A DNA stretch of 64,000 nucleotides from CAYTZN01 sp964442495 (GCA_964442495.1 CAYTZN010000004.1:62001-126000); one strand, 5' to 3'; positions 51,610-61,713 are shown, numbered from the stretch's first letter. A program made the numbers and translations. Notes: a model not told the origin generated them from the letters alone.

Positions 51610-52137
51610 TCATCTTGATATCCTATGAATTAACTCCTCCATCGAATATTCATGACGCCTCTCTCTGGTGGCCTCAAAAAGTTCTGTAGAAGCTGGCTGA
51701 GCAATAGCAAAAAAAGTATGTTGATTCTGGAGTTGTGGCAAAGCTACTAATTGTACAGGCATTTCCCTTACGGAATTAAATTGTAGTGGGGCAGAGGTGA
51801 TTGGGTTAATACCAAAACACTTGATCACAAAATCATGCGTTAAAGGTCCGGTTAGTAATTTATTATCAGGAAAAACAATGGATGTCATTTCCTTGTATTC
51901 TTCTTGTTTAATACTGTCCAATAGTTTCTTTGTATCAATAAGCCAATATTCATTAAGAGATGTATATGGGTCTACTCTAAATTTTTTAAAGTCTTCTGAG
52001 GAGCAGGTGATACCTTTTATAGCATAATGATTTTCTTCGGGGTGCTCGCTATTCGCGTTTAATCGAATTAAATAGAGCACTGTATTTTCTTGAATTTCTA
52101 TATCACTAAATGCTAATAGATCAAAATATGAAGGCAT
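51610..52137 (-). CDS. Hypothetical protein, possible effector
   Basis: The 175-residue soluble protein has no signal peptide and no recognised domain. Its C-terminus is rich in Glu/Arg (LFEATRERRHEYSMEELIHR), a composition near the end often seen in Dot/Icm substrates. A monocistronic gene in an otherwise conserved neighbourhood suggests an accessory insertion. The effector suggestion is weak. Confidence 0.5.
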   Translation of the reverse strand: MPSYFDLLAFSDIEIQENTVLYLIRLNANSEHPEENHYAIKGITCSSEDFKKFRVDPYTSLNEYWLIDTKKLLDSIKQEEYKEMTSIVFPDNKLLTGPLTHDFVIKCFGINPITSAPLQFNSVREMPVQLVALPQLQNQHTFFAIAQPASTELFEATRERRHEYSMEELIHRISR

Positions 52138-52234
52138 GCATTATTCTCATTTGAAAAAATGCAATTATATGCCATGCGCACATAAAAACCAATTGAGCCA
52201 AATTTTGACAAAAAGAGCGTGATGTAGTTCTAAT

Positions 52235-52504
52235 TTATTCCGCTTCATGAAACCTATTGGTGATCAATTCTACCAAGGCTTTTTCCATTTCTATTTCATC
52301 AGGGCCTTCTATTTGTAAAGTGAGCTCGCTGCCTTTGCTAGCAGCGAGCATCATTACACCCATGATACTTTTACCATTAATGGTTTGTGTTTCTTTGGTT
52401 ACATCAATATGGCTTTGAAATCTTGCTGCTGTAGAAACAAATTTTGCCGAAGCCCGTGCGTGTAAACCCAATTTATTAATAATGGTGATTTTAGTTTTTA
52501 TCAT
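52235..52504 (-). CDS. npr: HPr-family phosphocarrier (NPr)
   Basis: The 89-residue HPr-fold protein has the phosphorylatable His15 in GLHARASAKFV and Ser46 in NGKSIMGVMML. Its position in the rpoN cluster points to the nitrogen-related PTS (NPr) rather than sugar transport. It lies 63 bases after hpf; ptsN and rapZ, which normally intervene, are absent. Confidence 0.9.
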   Translation of the reverse strand: MIKTKITIINKLGLHARASAKFVSTAARFQSHIDVTKETQTINGKSIMGVMMLAASKGSELTLQIEGPDEIEMEKALVELITNRFHEAE

Positions 52505-52567
52505 AATGGTATAAGGTCTATCATTTGTTATCCTTGGTTAACGAGCTCACTGCAATATCATCGTGAT

Positions 52568-52867
52568 TTAATCGCCTCGATGCTCACGTGTTTTTTCTTT
52601 GTGTTTAATCAATTGCCTATCAAGCTTATCTACCAATGTATCAATGGCTGCATACATGTCCTCAGATTCAGCACTTGCGTGTAATTCTGCTTTAGATATG
52701 AGGATAGTGGCTTCTGCAATTTGTCGCAATTTTTCAACATCGAACACAATATTGATTGCAGTGATTTTATCAAAATGACGCTCAAGCTTGTTAAATTTCT
52801 CTTTTGTAAATGTTTTTAGAGCAGGTGTTACCTCTAATCGATGACCTGTAAAGTTGATTTGCATCAT
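52568..52867 (-). CDS. hpf: Ribosome hibernation promoting factor (short HPF)
   Basis: The 99-residue short-form HPF/YfiA-family protein has INFTGHRLEVTPALKTFTKE, KFNKLERHFDKITAINIVFD and SEDMYAAIDTLVDKLDRQL. It promotes 100S ribosome dimers in stationary phase. It follows rpoN by about 48 bases, as in most gammaproteobacteria. Confidence 0.95.
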   Translation of the reverse strand: MMQINFTGHRLEVTPALKTFTKEKFNKLERHFDKITAINIVFDVEKLRQIAEATILISKAELHASAESEDMYAAIDTLVDKLDRQLIKHKEKTREHRGD

Positions 52868-52915
52868 ATTCTCCTTTGGAAAGGGGCTATAAGCCTCTTC
52901 ACTATTTGTTGGTAT

Positions 52916-54292
52916 TTAACCTGAAATTGATTTTCGCTCACGCGAGGGCGCAATTCCCATCGCTTCCCTATATTTAGCAATTGTACGTCGTGCTACCGTG
53001 ACCCCTTGCTCGCTTAGCAGCTCTGCAAGCTTGCTATCACTCAGTGGGTGTTTACAATTTTCTGCTGCTATCAATTTTTTAATGACTGCACGAATAGCGG
53101 TAGATGAACACTCGCCACCGATGCAGGTCGATACATGGCTTGAAAAAAAATACCTAAGCTCAAATAAACCTCGAGGTGTATAGATATATTTTTGTGTTGT
53201 GACCCGCGATACAGTTGATTCATGGAGGTTCAGTGCGAGTGCCACCTCATTGAGAATAAGGGGTTTCATGGCTTCTTCGCCGTACTCTAAAAAATCTTTC
53301 TGATAGTCTACTATATAGCGCGCTACTTTTAATAATGTTTCTTGTCGGCTTTGTATGCTTTTTAAAAACCAACGCGCTTCCTGCAAATTATTTTTTAAAA
53401 ATTGATGGACTTTTTCATTGTGCGCATCATTTAGCAATGAGCTGTAGTATTGATTAATACTTAAGCTTGGAAGTGTCCGTGGATTGAGTGTAACTTGCCA
53501 CGTTTGGGCTATTTTTTTTACAATCAAATCAGGCGTAGTGTAGTCTAATGCCTTGTGATTCAGATTGTTTCCAGGTTTTGGATTGAGTTGATGAATCAAA
53601 AGCTGAACGTTTTTTAACGTTAACTCATCCATATGGTACATTTTCATGAGCTCAAGGTACTGATGTTTACCAAGAAGTGGAAGATGCTCATTAATGATTT
53701 GCTGGGTGAGCGCTAAACAAGCGGTGTCTTTAGGGAAAGACTCCAATTGAATTAAAAGTACCTCGGCTAGATTCAATGCACCGCATCCAATAGGGTCAAA
53801 ATGTTGTATACGATGCCTCACAACATCAATCTCAGTTATATCTAGAGGGTGAGTTTTGCTGTTTAAACTTTCATGTAAATCTGTAAGCGATAGGCTTAAC
53901 AACCCATCATCAGTAATCGCGTCTATGATAGCAGTTGCTATCATCCGGTCTACATCGCTCATGGGTGTTAATTCTAATTGCCAACGCAAATGATCTTGAA
54001 GGCTATTGTAAGCAGGCTGCATGTTCTCATGGTGAAGCGCATCTTCCTGAGAGTGGCTTGAGTATAAATGCTCCCATTGAAAGTCTGTGAATTCTTCAGT
54101 GTTTATCGTGTTTTGAAGGGGGTCTTCATCGTCTTCGTTTAAACCTACTTCAAGCATTGGGTTTGACTCCACTTGAAGTTGAATTTCTTCATTTAAATCT
54201 AACGTGGAGAGTTGAAGCAAACGAATTGCTAATTGGAGCTGTGGCGTCAAGGTGAGTTGCTGACCCATGTTGAGGCGCAATGATTGCTTCAT
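52916..54292 (-). CDS. rpoN: RNA polymerase sigma-54 factor
   Basis: The 458-residue protein has an N-terminal Gln-rich activator region (GQQLTLTPQLQLAIRLLQLS), an acidic region II, a core-binding domain, an HTH region (LHESTVSRVTTQKYIYTPRG) and the RpoN box ARRTIAKYREAMGI. It directs activator-dependent transcription such as flagellar and nitrogen genes. The upstream lptAB genes often seen are absent; ribosomal protein genes lie upstream instead. Confidence 0.97.
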   Translation of the reverse strand: MKQSLRLNMGQQLTLTPQLQLAIRLLQLSTLDLNEEIQLQVESNPMLEVGLNEDDEDPLQNTINTEEFTDFQWEHLYSSHSQEDALHHENMQPAYNSLQDHLRWQLELTPMSDVDRMIATAIIDAITDDGLLSLSLTDLHESLNSKTHPLDITEIDVVRHRIQHFDPIGCGALNLAEVLLIQLESFPKDTACLALTQQIINEHLPLLGKHQYLELMKMYHMDELTLKNVQLLIHQLNPKPGNNLNHKALDYTTPDLIVKKIAQTWQVTLNPRTLPSLSINQYYSSLLNDAHNEKVHQFLKNNLQEARWFLKSIQSRQETLLKVARYIVDYQKDFLEYGEEAMKPLILNEVALALNLHESTVSRVTTQKYIYTPRGLFELRYFFSSHVSTCIGGECSSTAIRAVIKKLIAAENCKHPLSDSKLAELLSEQGVTVARRTIAKYREAMGIAPSRERKSISG

Positions 54293-54431
54293 GCAAAACC
54301 CCTTTGATTTAAAATCGTTACTTTAAGTGTAATTGATTTGGCGGGATTATCCAGCGTAAATGGATTTATTTTTGTTCATTTGGATTAAAAAATATATATT
54401 AAGACTTGGGGGTTAGGATGGAAGAATAGCA

Positions 54432-54454
54432 TGGACCTCGCATGACGAGGTCCA
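54432..54454 (-). terminator. Hairpin after rpmB-rpmG
   Basis: A 9-bp perfect stem TGGACCTCG / CGAGGTCCA with a 5-base loop lies 7 bases downstream of the rpmG stop. The following sequence on the minus strand is only moderately T-rich. Confidence 0.5.
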
Positions 54455-54460
54455 GGTAAA

Positions 54461-54625
54461 TTACTTAACTTTTTTCTCTTTGAAAAGTACGTGCTTACGT
54501 ACAACACGATCGTACATCATTAATTCCATTTTTTCAGGATGATTACGTGGGTTTTTAGTGGTGGTTTTGTAATACCCAGTACCTGCAGTAGATTCCATTT
54601 TAACTTTGACGGTGATAGCTGCCAT
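54461..54625 (-). CDS. rpmG: 50S ribosomal protein L33
   Basis: The 54-residue basic protein reads MAAITVKVKMESTAGTGYYK from the start, then TKNPRNHPEKMELMMYD and a basic tail, matching bL33. It lacks the zinc-ribbon cysteines, so it is the zinc-independent type. It lies 16 bases after rpmB on the minus strand; the pair is conserved across bacteria. Confidence 0.96.
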   Translation of the reverse strand: MAAITVKVKMESTAGTGYYKTTTKNPRNHPEKMELMMYDRVVRKHVLFKEKKVK

Positions 54626-54641
54626 GGTTTTTCCCCTTCAA

Positions 54642-54878
54642 TTAGATTTTTTCGCCCTTGGCTCTAAGTTTGTCAAGAACTGCTTTGATTCCTAATTTAT
54701 CAATAATACGCATGCCTTTTGTACTGAGCTTGAGTGTGATAAACCGGTTTTCTTCTTCAACCCAAAAACGATGGTGTTGGATATTAGGAAGAAAGCGTCT
54801 TCGTGTTTTATTGTTGGCATGCGACACGTTGTTTCCAGTGATAGGTCGCTTACCAGTAACCTGGCATACTCTTGACAT
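54642..54878 (-). CDS. rpmB: 50S ribosomal protein L28
   Basis: The 78-residue protein has SRVCQVTGKRPITGNNVSHA, NKTRRRFLPNIQHHRFW and STKGMRIIDKLGI, the bL28 signature. GGAG lies 7-8 bases before ATG. It is followed by rpmG. Confidence 0.97.
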   Translation of the reverse strand: MSRVCQVTGKRPITGNNVSHANNKTRRRFLPNIQHHRFWVEEENRFITLKLSTKGMRIIDKLGIKAVLDKLRAKGEKI

Positions 54879-55093
54879 GATGTTACTCCAAAGTGTCTGA
54901 ACTTATTTTAACTTTGTTCGATTAAGCAATTTGCTAAATGTAAAATACAGGATGCGTTTTATAGCAAAAAATGCGAGACGATGCAATGGATTGATGTAAA
55001 TTTTGATTTAATTAGAGTTATTTTTTATCAAATATGTCTGGTTCAATCGATTAAGTATCGTATAATTCGCTAAATTTTGAAGTGAGAACGAGC

Positions 55094-55765
55094 ATGAAAC
55101 GAGCAATCAAGAGTTTTGTTTTACGAGCGGGGCGAGTCAGTCGGCGTCAAGAGTTAGCTTTGGATGAATGGCTTCCTGAGTATCAATTACCAGAGCCCGG
55201 CCAGTTATGGAACCTGTCAACGTTTTTTGGTCGAGAGGCGGATGTTATCGTTGAAATAGGGTTTGGGATGGGGGCTTCTTTGGTGTCCATGGCGGAAAAG
55301 GAGCCTTTGCTTAATTTCGTCGGCATTGAAGTTCATCGCGCGGGCATTGGCAGCATGGCGGCAGCTCTTCATGACCAAGAGATCGGCAATGTTCGTATTG
55401 CGCCTTATGACGCTGTTGAGGTATTTGAAACCTGTATTCCTGATGATGCGTTGGCAGGTGTTCAAATATTTTTCCCAGATCCTTGGCCTAAAAAAAGACA
55501 TCAAAAAAGGCGCTTAATTCAAACGGACTTTATCAGTAAATTGGTAAAAAAAATTAAAGTGGGTGGGTATATCCACTGCGCTACGGATTGGGAAGATTAT
55601 GCACTCCACATGCATGATGTTCTTTCTGCGTTGCCTTCTTTGACCAATCAGAACAAGGACGGTGGCTTTATCCCAAGACCTGAGAGTCGTCCACTCACGA
55701 AATTTGAGCAAAGGGGCAATCGCTTAGGACATGGGGTATGGGATTTAATGTACACTCGCACGTAA
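55094..55765 (+). CDS. trmB: tRNA (guanine-N7-)-methyltransferase
   Basis: The 223-residue enzyme has the SAM motif VEIGFGMGASLVSMAE, VGIEVHRAGIGSM and the RNA-binding FFPDPWPKKRHQKRRL. It makes m7G46 in tRNA. ATG 55094 fits the family; a GTG at 55082 is in frame. A TATAAT box at 55061-55066 sits at a suitable distance, but its -35 region is poor. Confidence 0.96.
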   Translation: MKRAIKSFVLRAGRVSRRQELALDEWLPEYQLPEPGQLWNLSTFFGREADVIVEIGFGMGASLVSMAEKEPLLNFVGIEVHRAGIGSMAAALHDQEIGNVRIAPYDAVEVFETCIPDDALAGVQIFFPDPWPKKRHQKRRLIQTDFISKLVKKIKVGGYIHCATDWEDYALHMHDVLSALPSLTNQNKDGGFIPRPESRPLTKFEQRGNRLGHGVWDLMYTRT

Positions 55766-55789
55766 TTTAATGATCTTATAATAAACAAG

Positions 55790-55818
55790 TTGAGTTATTT
55801 GGTTAAATCATGTACAAT
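55790..55818 (+). promoter_or_regulatory. Sigma-70 promoter of the 1524-residue protein gene
   Basis: TTGAGT (55790-55795) and TACAAT (55813-55818) are separated by 17 bases. The predicted start is about 25 bases ahead of the ATG at 55851, giving the gene its own transcript. Confidence 0.55.
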
Positions 55819-55850
55819 ATAAAAAACGCTGTGATTTATTAAGAAAATTC

Positions 55851-58800
55851 ATGTTTGAAAAATATCTCGCACTTATAACAACATTAAAAACTGAAAAATA
55901 TTCTGTGCTTGTTCATCAAGCTCGCGAAAATATTCTTGCGGCCCTGCAGACTGATACCTTTAGTAGAAGGCTTCGGGGAGTATTAGAGAGCAAGAATTTT
56001 GCGCTTTCAGGGCTCAGCGTTCAGGAAATCCTCCAATTAAAAACATTGATAGGTAACCAGGTTCCTAAAATTGCAGCAATCGATGCCGAGGGTGAGTATA
56101 AAGCAATAGCATTTACCCCAGATGAGATTGACGAGATTAGAAGGGCATTAGATAGGCGTCTTTATGAGCCTGCAAGAAAATTGCGTGCTAAATTTGTAGA
56201 GACCGACCCTTTTACCCATTATGCTGAAGAGCCAGCCCAAATCTCTCAAATAAAAAAAATAATCAACGCGTTGTATCATGCTGAAAAAGCATTGATAGAT
56301 CTAGAAAGCATTACTTATAGCCTTAAAGATTTAAAGGTTGTTACTCCTACGATTGAACATATCTATGAAGCAGCGATGCTTGCCACTCATATCGATCTTG
56401 ATCTTGGTGAAATATTCGGTGAAGAGCTTAAAGTATTAACCGTTTTGCAAGCTAAATTTAAATCCATTACTAAGGAATATAATCAAGGCGCAACAGATTT
56501 TTTATCAAAAATTGATGTAGCCAATATACCTCATGAAATTGGTTTTGCCGGAGGGGTTTTAGTTGATCAACTGGGCGCTAAAAGCGGGGAAGTCGATTAT
56601 AAATTTATCACCCAAATTTCTGCAGCCATGCCAAAATACATCGATAAATTAACAGGTTACATCCATGAGTTTTCATCAGCAGTTTCAGTGCATGAGCCCA
56701 CCATTGATAAAATAAAACTCCAAGCGTTAGAAAATGAGGCGCTTAAATTGTTACATGCACTTGAAACCATGCAGGGCAGTAGTCTTTGGTTGCCATTAAA
56801 GACATTGCATTTTATTCGTATTATTCGACATACCATTACTCTTTCCATCAGTATTTTTCAGCAAATTGGGTTTTTAAATGAAAAGAGCCAAGTGGTGGTT
56901 TGTGATAATTTAGCAATCTTAAAATACAAGCTATTGCCAGAGCTTTTAGGGCTTTCGGACAAATTAGAGGAACACGCCTTGTTAAAGCCTGGGTTTCTTT
57001 CAGACCCCATCTTGCAAAGTGTTTCAAAACTATATGAAGCGTTAACCGGTTACGCTGGAATATTGGTTGATTTTTCACAGAAAGGGACTGAGTTGGTCAT
57101 CTTAAATGACGCAGCTTTTGTTGAGGCGCGGTTAGCCTTGACTTTTAAGCGCATGGCAAATAATCAACAAAAATATTCTGTATTAGATGATGCAGAAGAA
57201 GCCGCTACTCAATTTTTTAACATCCTAAGCGATGATAGATACAAAAAAATGCGGGTTAGTGCGTTGGAAGAGGACGTTCGGGATAATCTAATTCGCCAAT
57301 ACAAACTATTTCAGCCTTTTGTTTTAGCAGTTGATGTTCCTTGGAACAATATCATCATTGGATGTTTACTTGGGAAAAAAGACATTTTAGATAATCTTCT
57401 TACCTGGTTAGGCTTGGGGGGCTCAACGACGACACAAGATATATTGTCAAAATTTAAACCGCTTTTAATGTCATGGTTCATAAAAGCACGTAATACGAAT
57501 CAATTTTATGATGTATTGTGTTTTGACACGGTGATTTCTGTTTCAAAATACGCTAACGATTTTAATGCTCAGCGTAAAAATCCTCTCAGGATTGAAGAGA
57601 CTTATGCTTTGGGGATAGATATTACTCAATCCACAGAGGCAACTTTTGAAGCATCTGCGTTGACTTTTGAGTCGACGCCCTCAGGGAATCAATTACAGAA
57701 TCCTCAGCAATTAAACGTCGAGCAATCTTCTCGGTTGGTTCAATATTACGGCGAGAAACAAGTTCAATTAAACGTTGCACATCAAGCTTACCGAAATTTT
57801 CATCATCTGTTAGTTAATAACCCAATGGTGGATGATACAGAGGGAAATGATCTTCGAGGTTTATATAGTCTTTTTCAGCCTTATTTAACCCCTAGCGATT
57901 CATTGTATTTTAATGTTGATGTTCTAAAACAACTTCATGATGGGATTGTGGCTATTATTTCTGAACCTGGTCCTGGCGCAGATGTGACGATGATACAGCG
58001 TCTTCGTGCGTTGTTTGCCAGTGTTTTTTCAGTTTCTGAGGCTGACGCACTTGGGCACTTAAATATACAAATGAACAATCATTTTGAGGCGCAAAGACAG
58101 ACTTTAATGGCACGTTTTCAGGTGTTTGAGCGCACAGTTAAGGCCGATGTAGCCCAAAAAAGTGAGCAAAAAGAATTGGTTCAAGATCTTAGGCACGCGG
58201 CTCGAGCATACCATTTAATTAAACATGAGCGTTTTTCAAAAACAATGACCGGGGTGAGGGTGTCGTTGTTAAATTTAATAAAACCCTTTAACACATCTGT
58301 AAAAAACCACCTTTACAATCCTTTCATGCAGGCTCAAGTCAAAGCAGACAAGGCTATTGTAGATTTTAATAAAGATATCGACCAAGAAAAAGACAAAAAA
58401 CAGTTTAAGCCATTTTCTCAATTGCCTTTTCCTGAGTTGTTAGATGTTAATCAACGACTAGCAGAAAGCAGTCAAGTGCTGGGTTTAAAGCAATTATTTA
58501 ACTGTACTTATCATTTAGAGCAGGCGAGTCTTGCATTGGAAAAATTAAGTGATAAAGACAGCAAGCTTCAGTACGTTCAAACTGTTTATGCAATGGGCAC
58601 TCATTTACAAGAAGCAAGGTCCTTAGCACTAGCATTAATGGGCAATCCAGGGCTGGTTTTTATCAAGAATGAAGTGATGGCACAGCTTAAAAAAGGGTAT
58701 GCGTTATTGTTAGAGGTGCATACTCATTATTTCCCGTCAGGAGATGATGAGCTAGAACAGGCGACTGTAGAACATGATGCTCTTTTTTATGTGTTAAATT

Positions 58801-60425
58801 CCCTCATGATTTTACCTGAGCACATCGCTGTATTGCGTGAAGGTAATGCATTATCGCTTGATAAAACAAGCCTTGTTCATAAACACGCAGAAAAAGTTAC
58901 AGCTGATATTGAGCGTATTATCAGAAAATCTAGCTCGTATTTTAAATTGTTTTTTGAAATACCCACCATGTTTAAATTGTTTGGCGATTTAAAAACAAGA
59001 TTGGTTAAGCTTGCTGCAGCCTCTCATGATGTGGTTTTTGACAACCTTTCTGATATCAATGAAAAGGGATTAACGACCATGTTAATAGAGGCAGATCGAT
59101 GGGAAGATACCATGGGGTTATTGCCAGGAACGTTGACAAGCCCTCTGAAAAAAGTATTTGATACGTTTTATCAAGGTTTATTACAGCCTCTAGGCCTGCC
59201 ATCGAAAAAGCATTTATCTCTTGTGGCAAGTTTGTCTTCAGTAGAGCAACGCCGTATTTGTGCAATATCACGCGCCGACCAAGCTGCTCTTGAACAAGAG
59301 AAAATCAAAGAAAGCCGGTTACTGTTAGAGCGTTTATTGGAGAGGATTAAAGCTTATAAAGCCTGTTCACCAAAAAGTTCTGAGCATTTAACTATCAAAG
59401 ATTTAATGATAGATGATTTTAAAACGGCAGTACCCATTCTCATCACACAAAAGCATTTGATTGAGAATATTTCTCCAGAGAAAAATAGTGAGGTGTTAGA
59501 TGCACTCTTTAATAGCACGGAGCATGGTATTGTTAATGTTGAAGGATTAATCAATGCAAGCTTTAATCATTTTAAAGGTTTGCATGCCTCATACCAATTA
59601 ACACGTGATACAGTTAAAGAAAAAATAATTTTTCTCGACGAGTTAACAGAGAAAGAAGTGACGAGAAAAGAACAGTACATTGAAAATTACACTCGCGCGA
59701 GTTTTGAGCGGCAATCGTCTCGTCTTGCTTCCAAGCAAGTCGGATTTGTTCATTGTATGGTGGAATATAGTGATAAGCTTAAAGATTACATGAAAACAGC
59801 TGAAGAAAAGATTGTTCACCAAGCAAAATCCGCCGAAGATATTGATCATGAAGTGGCTGAGTTATTGCGTGAAAAGGGTGCTCAATTTGAGAAGGAACAC
59901 TATAAAAATTATCATCACTTAGAAAATGTCATGGCTGTTATTGGGCGATTGAATGCTTATCTTTATAAATCAAACATGTCGATTTCAAAACAAAAGCCGG
60001 TGGTTGGAAAAGAGCGCAAAATTATCAGGGAAAGCGAGTCTACATTAGCGCCAAAAAATGAATTGGCTATCCGGTTAAATAAAGTGGCAAATGATCAGAC
60101 AATGAGTGTAGAAAAACGTTTGCAGGCTTTGAATGAAATAGTGATGGCGCCTTCATTTAAAACCCAAATAGAGCGAACTTGTCAGCATGATAAAATGACC
60201 TGGAAATGGATATGTCAATGTATTCTTTCCTTGGTTGAATTACTTGGGCTTTATACCCCTGAACGTAAAAAATGTTATCGGCAGTTGGTGAAAGCGGTAG
60301 CAGAACCAACAACCCCTTTTAACAAACTGAGTCAGCAGTATGGTTTATTTTCTTCTTCTGCTCGTAGCAGTGTTTCAGCCCCTGAGGTGCCACCAGAAAA
60401 GCCCGCACCTGCTCCTCAAGGGTAA
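55851..60425 (+). CDS. Very large protein (1524 residues), candidate Dot/Icm effector
   Basis: No family was recognised. The protein is almost entirely predicted helical, rich in Leu, Lys, Glu and Ala, with several stretches of coiled-coil character and no signal peptide. Near the C-terminus a short Trp/Leu-rich segment (MTWKWICQCILSLVELLGLY) is followed by a basic region. The tail is low-complexity Ser/Pro/Glu (SSSARSSVSAPEVPPEKPAP). Large helical proteins with such polar tails are typical of Dot/Icm substrates, and it has its own promoter between trmB and hflK. Effector status is inferred. Confidence 0.7.
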   Translation: MFEKYLALITTLKTEKYSVLVHQARENILAALQTDTFSRRLRGVLESKNFALSGLSVQEILQLKTLIGNQVPKIAAIDAEGEYKAIAFTPDEIDEIRRALDRRLYEPARKLRAKFVETDPFTHYAEEPAQISQIKKIINALYHAEKALIDLESITYSLKDLKVVTPTIEHIYEAAMLATHIDLDLGEIFGEELKVLTVLQAKFKSITKEYNQGATDFLSKIDVANIPHEIGFAGGVLVDQLGAKSGEVDYKFITQISAAMPKYIDKLTGYIHEFSSAVSVHEPTIDKIKLQALENEALKLLHALETMQGSSLWLPLKTLHFIRIIRHTITLSISIFQQIGFLNEKSQVVVCDNLAILKYKLLPELLGLSDKLEEHALLKPGFLSDPILQSVSKLYEALTGYAGILVDFSQKGTELVILNDAAFVEARLALTFKRMANNQQKYSVLDDAEEAATQFFNILSDDRYKKMRVSALEEDVRDNLIRQYKLFQPFVLAVDVPWNNIIIGCLLGKKDILDNLLTWLGLGGSTTTQDILSKFKPLLMSWFIKARNTNQFYDVLCFDTVISVSKYANDFNAQRKNPLRIEETYALGIDITQSTEATFEASALTFESTPSGNQLQNPQQLNVEQSSRLVQYYGEKQVQLNVAHQAYRNFHHLLVNNPMVDDTEGNDLRGLYSLFQPYLTPSDSLYFNVDVLKQLHDGIVAIISEPGPGADVTMIQRLRALFASVFSVSEADALGHLNIQMNNHFEAQRQTLMARFQVFERTVKADVAQKSEQKELVQDLRHAARAYHLIKHERFSKTMTGVRVSLLNLIKPFNTSVKNHLYNPFMQAQVKADKAIVDFNKDIDQEKDKKQFKPFSQLPFPELLDVNQRLAESSQVLGLKQLFNCTYHLEQASLALEKLSDKDSKLQYVQTVYAMGTHLQEARSLALALMGNPGLVFIKNEVMAQLKKGYALLLEVHTHYFPSGDDELEQATVEHDALFYVLNSLMILPEHIAVLREGNALSLDKTSLVHKHAEKVTADIERIIRKSSSYFKLFFEIPTMFKLFGDLKTRLVKLAAASHDVVFDNLSDINEKGLTTMLIEADRWEDTMGLLPGTLTSPLKKVFDTFYQGLLQPLGLPSKKHLSLVASLSSVEQRRICAISRADQAALEQEKIKESRLLLERLLERIKAYKACSPKSSEHLTIKDLMIDDFKTAVPILITQKHLIENISPEKNSEVLDALFNSTEHGIVNVEGLINASFNHFKGLHASYQLTRDTVKEKIIFLDELTEKEVTRKEQYIENYTRASFERQSSRLASKQVGFVHCMVEYSDKLKDYMKTAEEKIVHQAKSAEDIDHEVAELLREKGAQFEKEHYKNYHHLENVMAVIGRLNAYLYKSNMSISKQKPVVGKERKIIRESESTLAPKNELAIRLNKVANDQTMSVEKRLQALNEIVMAPSFKTQIERTCQHDKMTWKWICQCILSLVELLGLYTPERKKCYRQLVKAVAEPTTPFNKLSQQYGLFSSSARSSVSAPEVPPEKPAPAPQG

Positions 60426-60549
60426 TGCTTGCTCCGGCTGGCTGCGCCATTAAAAATGGGACAGCCGTGTAATGCCCGTAATCAGGACTTGCTTAAACTC
60501 TTTATACCCCCTAGAATTCTATTTTTCTGCAGAACGGTCGGAGTGATGC

Positions 60550-61713
60550 ATGGGGTGGAATGAGCCTGATAAGGGCAAGGATCCTTGGGGTAGTAATGGC
60601 GGCAATAATCAGCCCCCTGATTTAGACGAAGCATTGAAGCGACTTCAATCAAAGTTAAAAAAAATATTTTCACGTGGCCCTGAGAAACCAGAAGAAGAGT
60701 CTGTGGGTTTTAGTTCAGCTGGTGGTACAGGGTTATTAGCAACAATGATTGCTTCCATTGTGTTTGTTTTTTGGGCGTTGTCCGGTATTTTTATTGTGGA
60801 CCCCGCTGAGCAAGCGGTGATTCTTCGTTTTGGAAAATATGTCGAAACAGTTGGACCAGGCCCTCATTGGATACCTCGTTTTATTTCTTCTAAAATTGTG
60901 GTCAACGTGGACCGAATTTCTGATTACGTGTATTCCGCACAAATGTTGACGAAGGATGAAAATCTAGTGTCAGTGGGCGTTGCTGTCAGCTACCGTATTG
61001 GGGATTTAAAAAACTATTTGTTTAATGTTGCTGATCCACAAGAAAGTTTACAACAGGCCACGTCAAGTGCTTTACGTCAGGTGGTAGGTACCACAACGCT
61101 TGATCAGGTGATTACTGAAGGGCGAGAAGCTTGGGGTAATAATGTTCAAGATTCGTTAGTAAACATTTTAAAAATTTATAAAACTGGTATCACTATCGTC
61201 AATGTTTCTCCTCAGCAAGCGCAGGCACCTGATAATGTCCGAGATGCCTTTGATGATGCGATTAAAGCGCAAGAAGATAAAAAGCGTTTTGAAGGACAAG
61301 CGTTAGGGTATGAAGCACGGGTAGTTCCTATTGCCAAGGGTAATGCTAAACGAATATATGCTGAAGCAGAGGCGTATGCAAAACAAGTTGTATTGCGAGC
61401 CACTGGTGAGGCAGCTGAATTTTTGGCCTTATTGCCTGAGTACAAACGCTCACCTTTTGTGACTGGTGAACGCATGTACTTAGATGCAATGGAAAAAATA
61501 TTGAATGCGAGCAGTAAAATTGTTGTGGATGGCAAGGCCGGTAATATGTTGTATTTGCCGTTAGACAAGCTGGCCTCCACATCATTACCTCAGCCCATAA
61601 AAGATCTTGCTCTCAATGGTCATCAATCAGCAGAACAGGCTGAAAGCAATAATGCGCTGTTTGATGGTCGTGAAATTTCCCGTCCTACTGAGCGTCAAGG
61701 GAGGACTAACTAA
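60550..61713 (+). CDS. hflK: HflK, membrane SPFH protein
   Basis: The 387-residue protein has a Gly/Pro-rich N-terminus (NEPDKGKDPWGSNGGNN), one membrane helix (about residues 62-82) and an SPFH domain (AEQAVILRFGKYVETVGPGP, QQATSSALRQVVG, VNVSPQQAQAPDNVRDAF). With HflC it forms a cage around the FtsH protease. GGAG lies 6 bases before ATG. The stop overlaps the hflC start by one base (TAATG). Confidence 0.96.
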   Translation: MGWNEPDKGKDPWGSNGGNNQPPDLDEALKRLQSKLKKIFSRGPEKPEEESVGFSSAGGTGLLATMIASIVFVFWALSGIFIVDPAEQAVILRFGKYVETVGPGPHWIPRFISSKIVVNVDRISDYVYSAQMLTKDENLVSVGVAVSYRIGDLKNYLFNVADPQESLQQATSSALRQVVGTTTLDQVITEGREAWGNNVQDSLVNILKIYKTGITIVNVSPQQAQAPDNVRDAFDDAIKAQEDKKRFEGQALGYEARVVPIAKGNAKRIYAEAEAYAKQVVLRATGEAAEFLALLPEYKRSPFVTGERMYLDAMEKILNASSKIVVDGKAGNMLYLPLDKLASTSLPQPIKDLALNGHQSAEQAESNNALFDGREISRPTERQGRTN

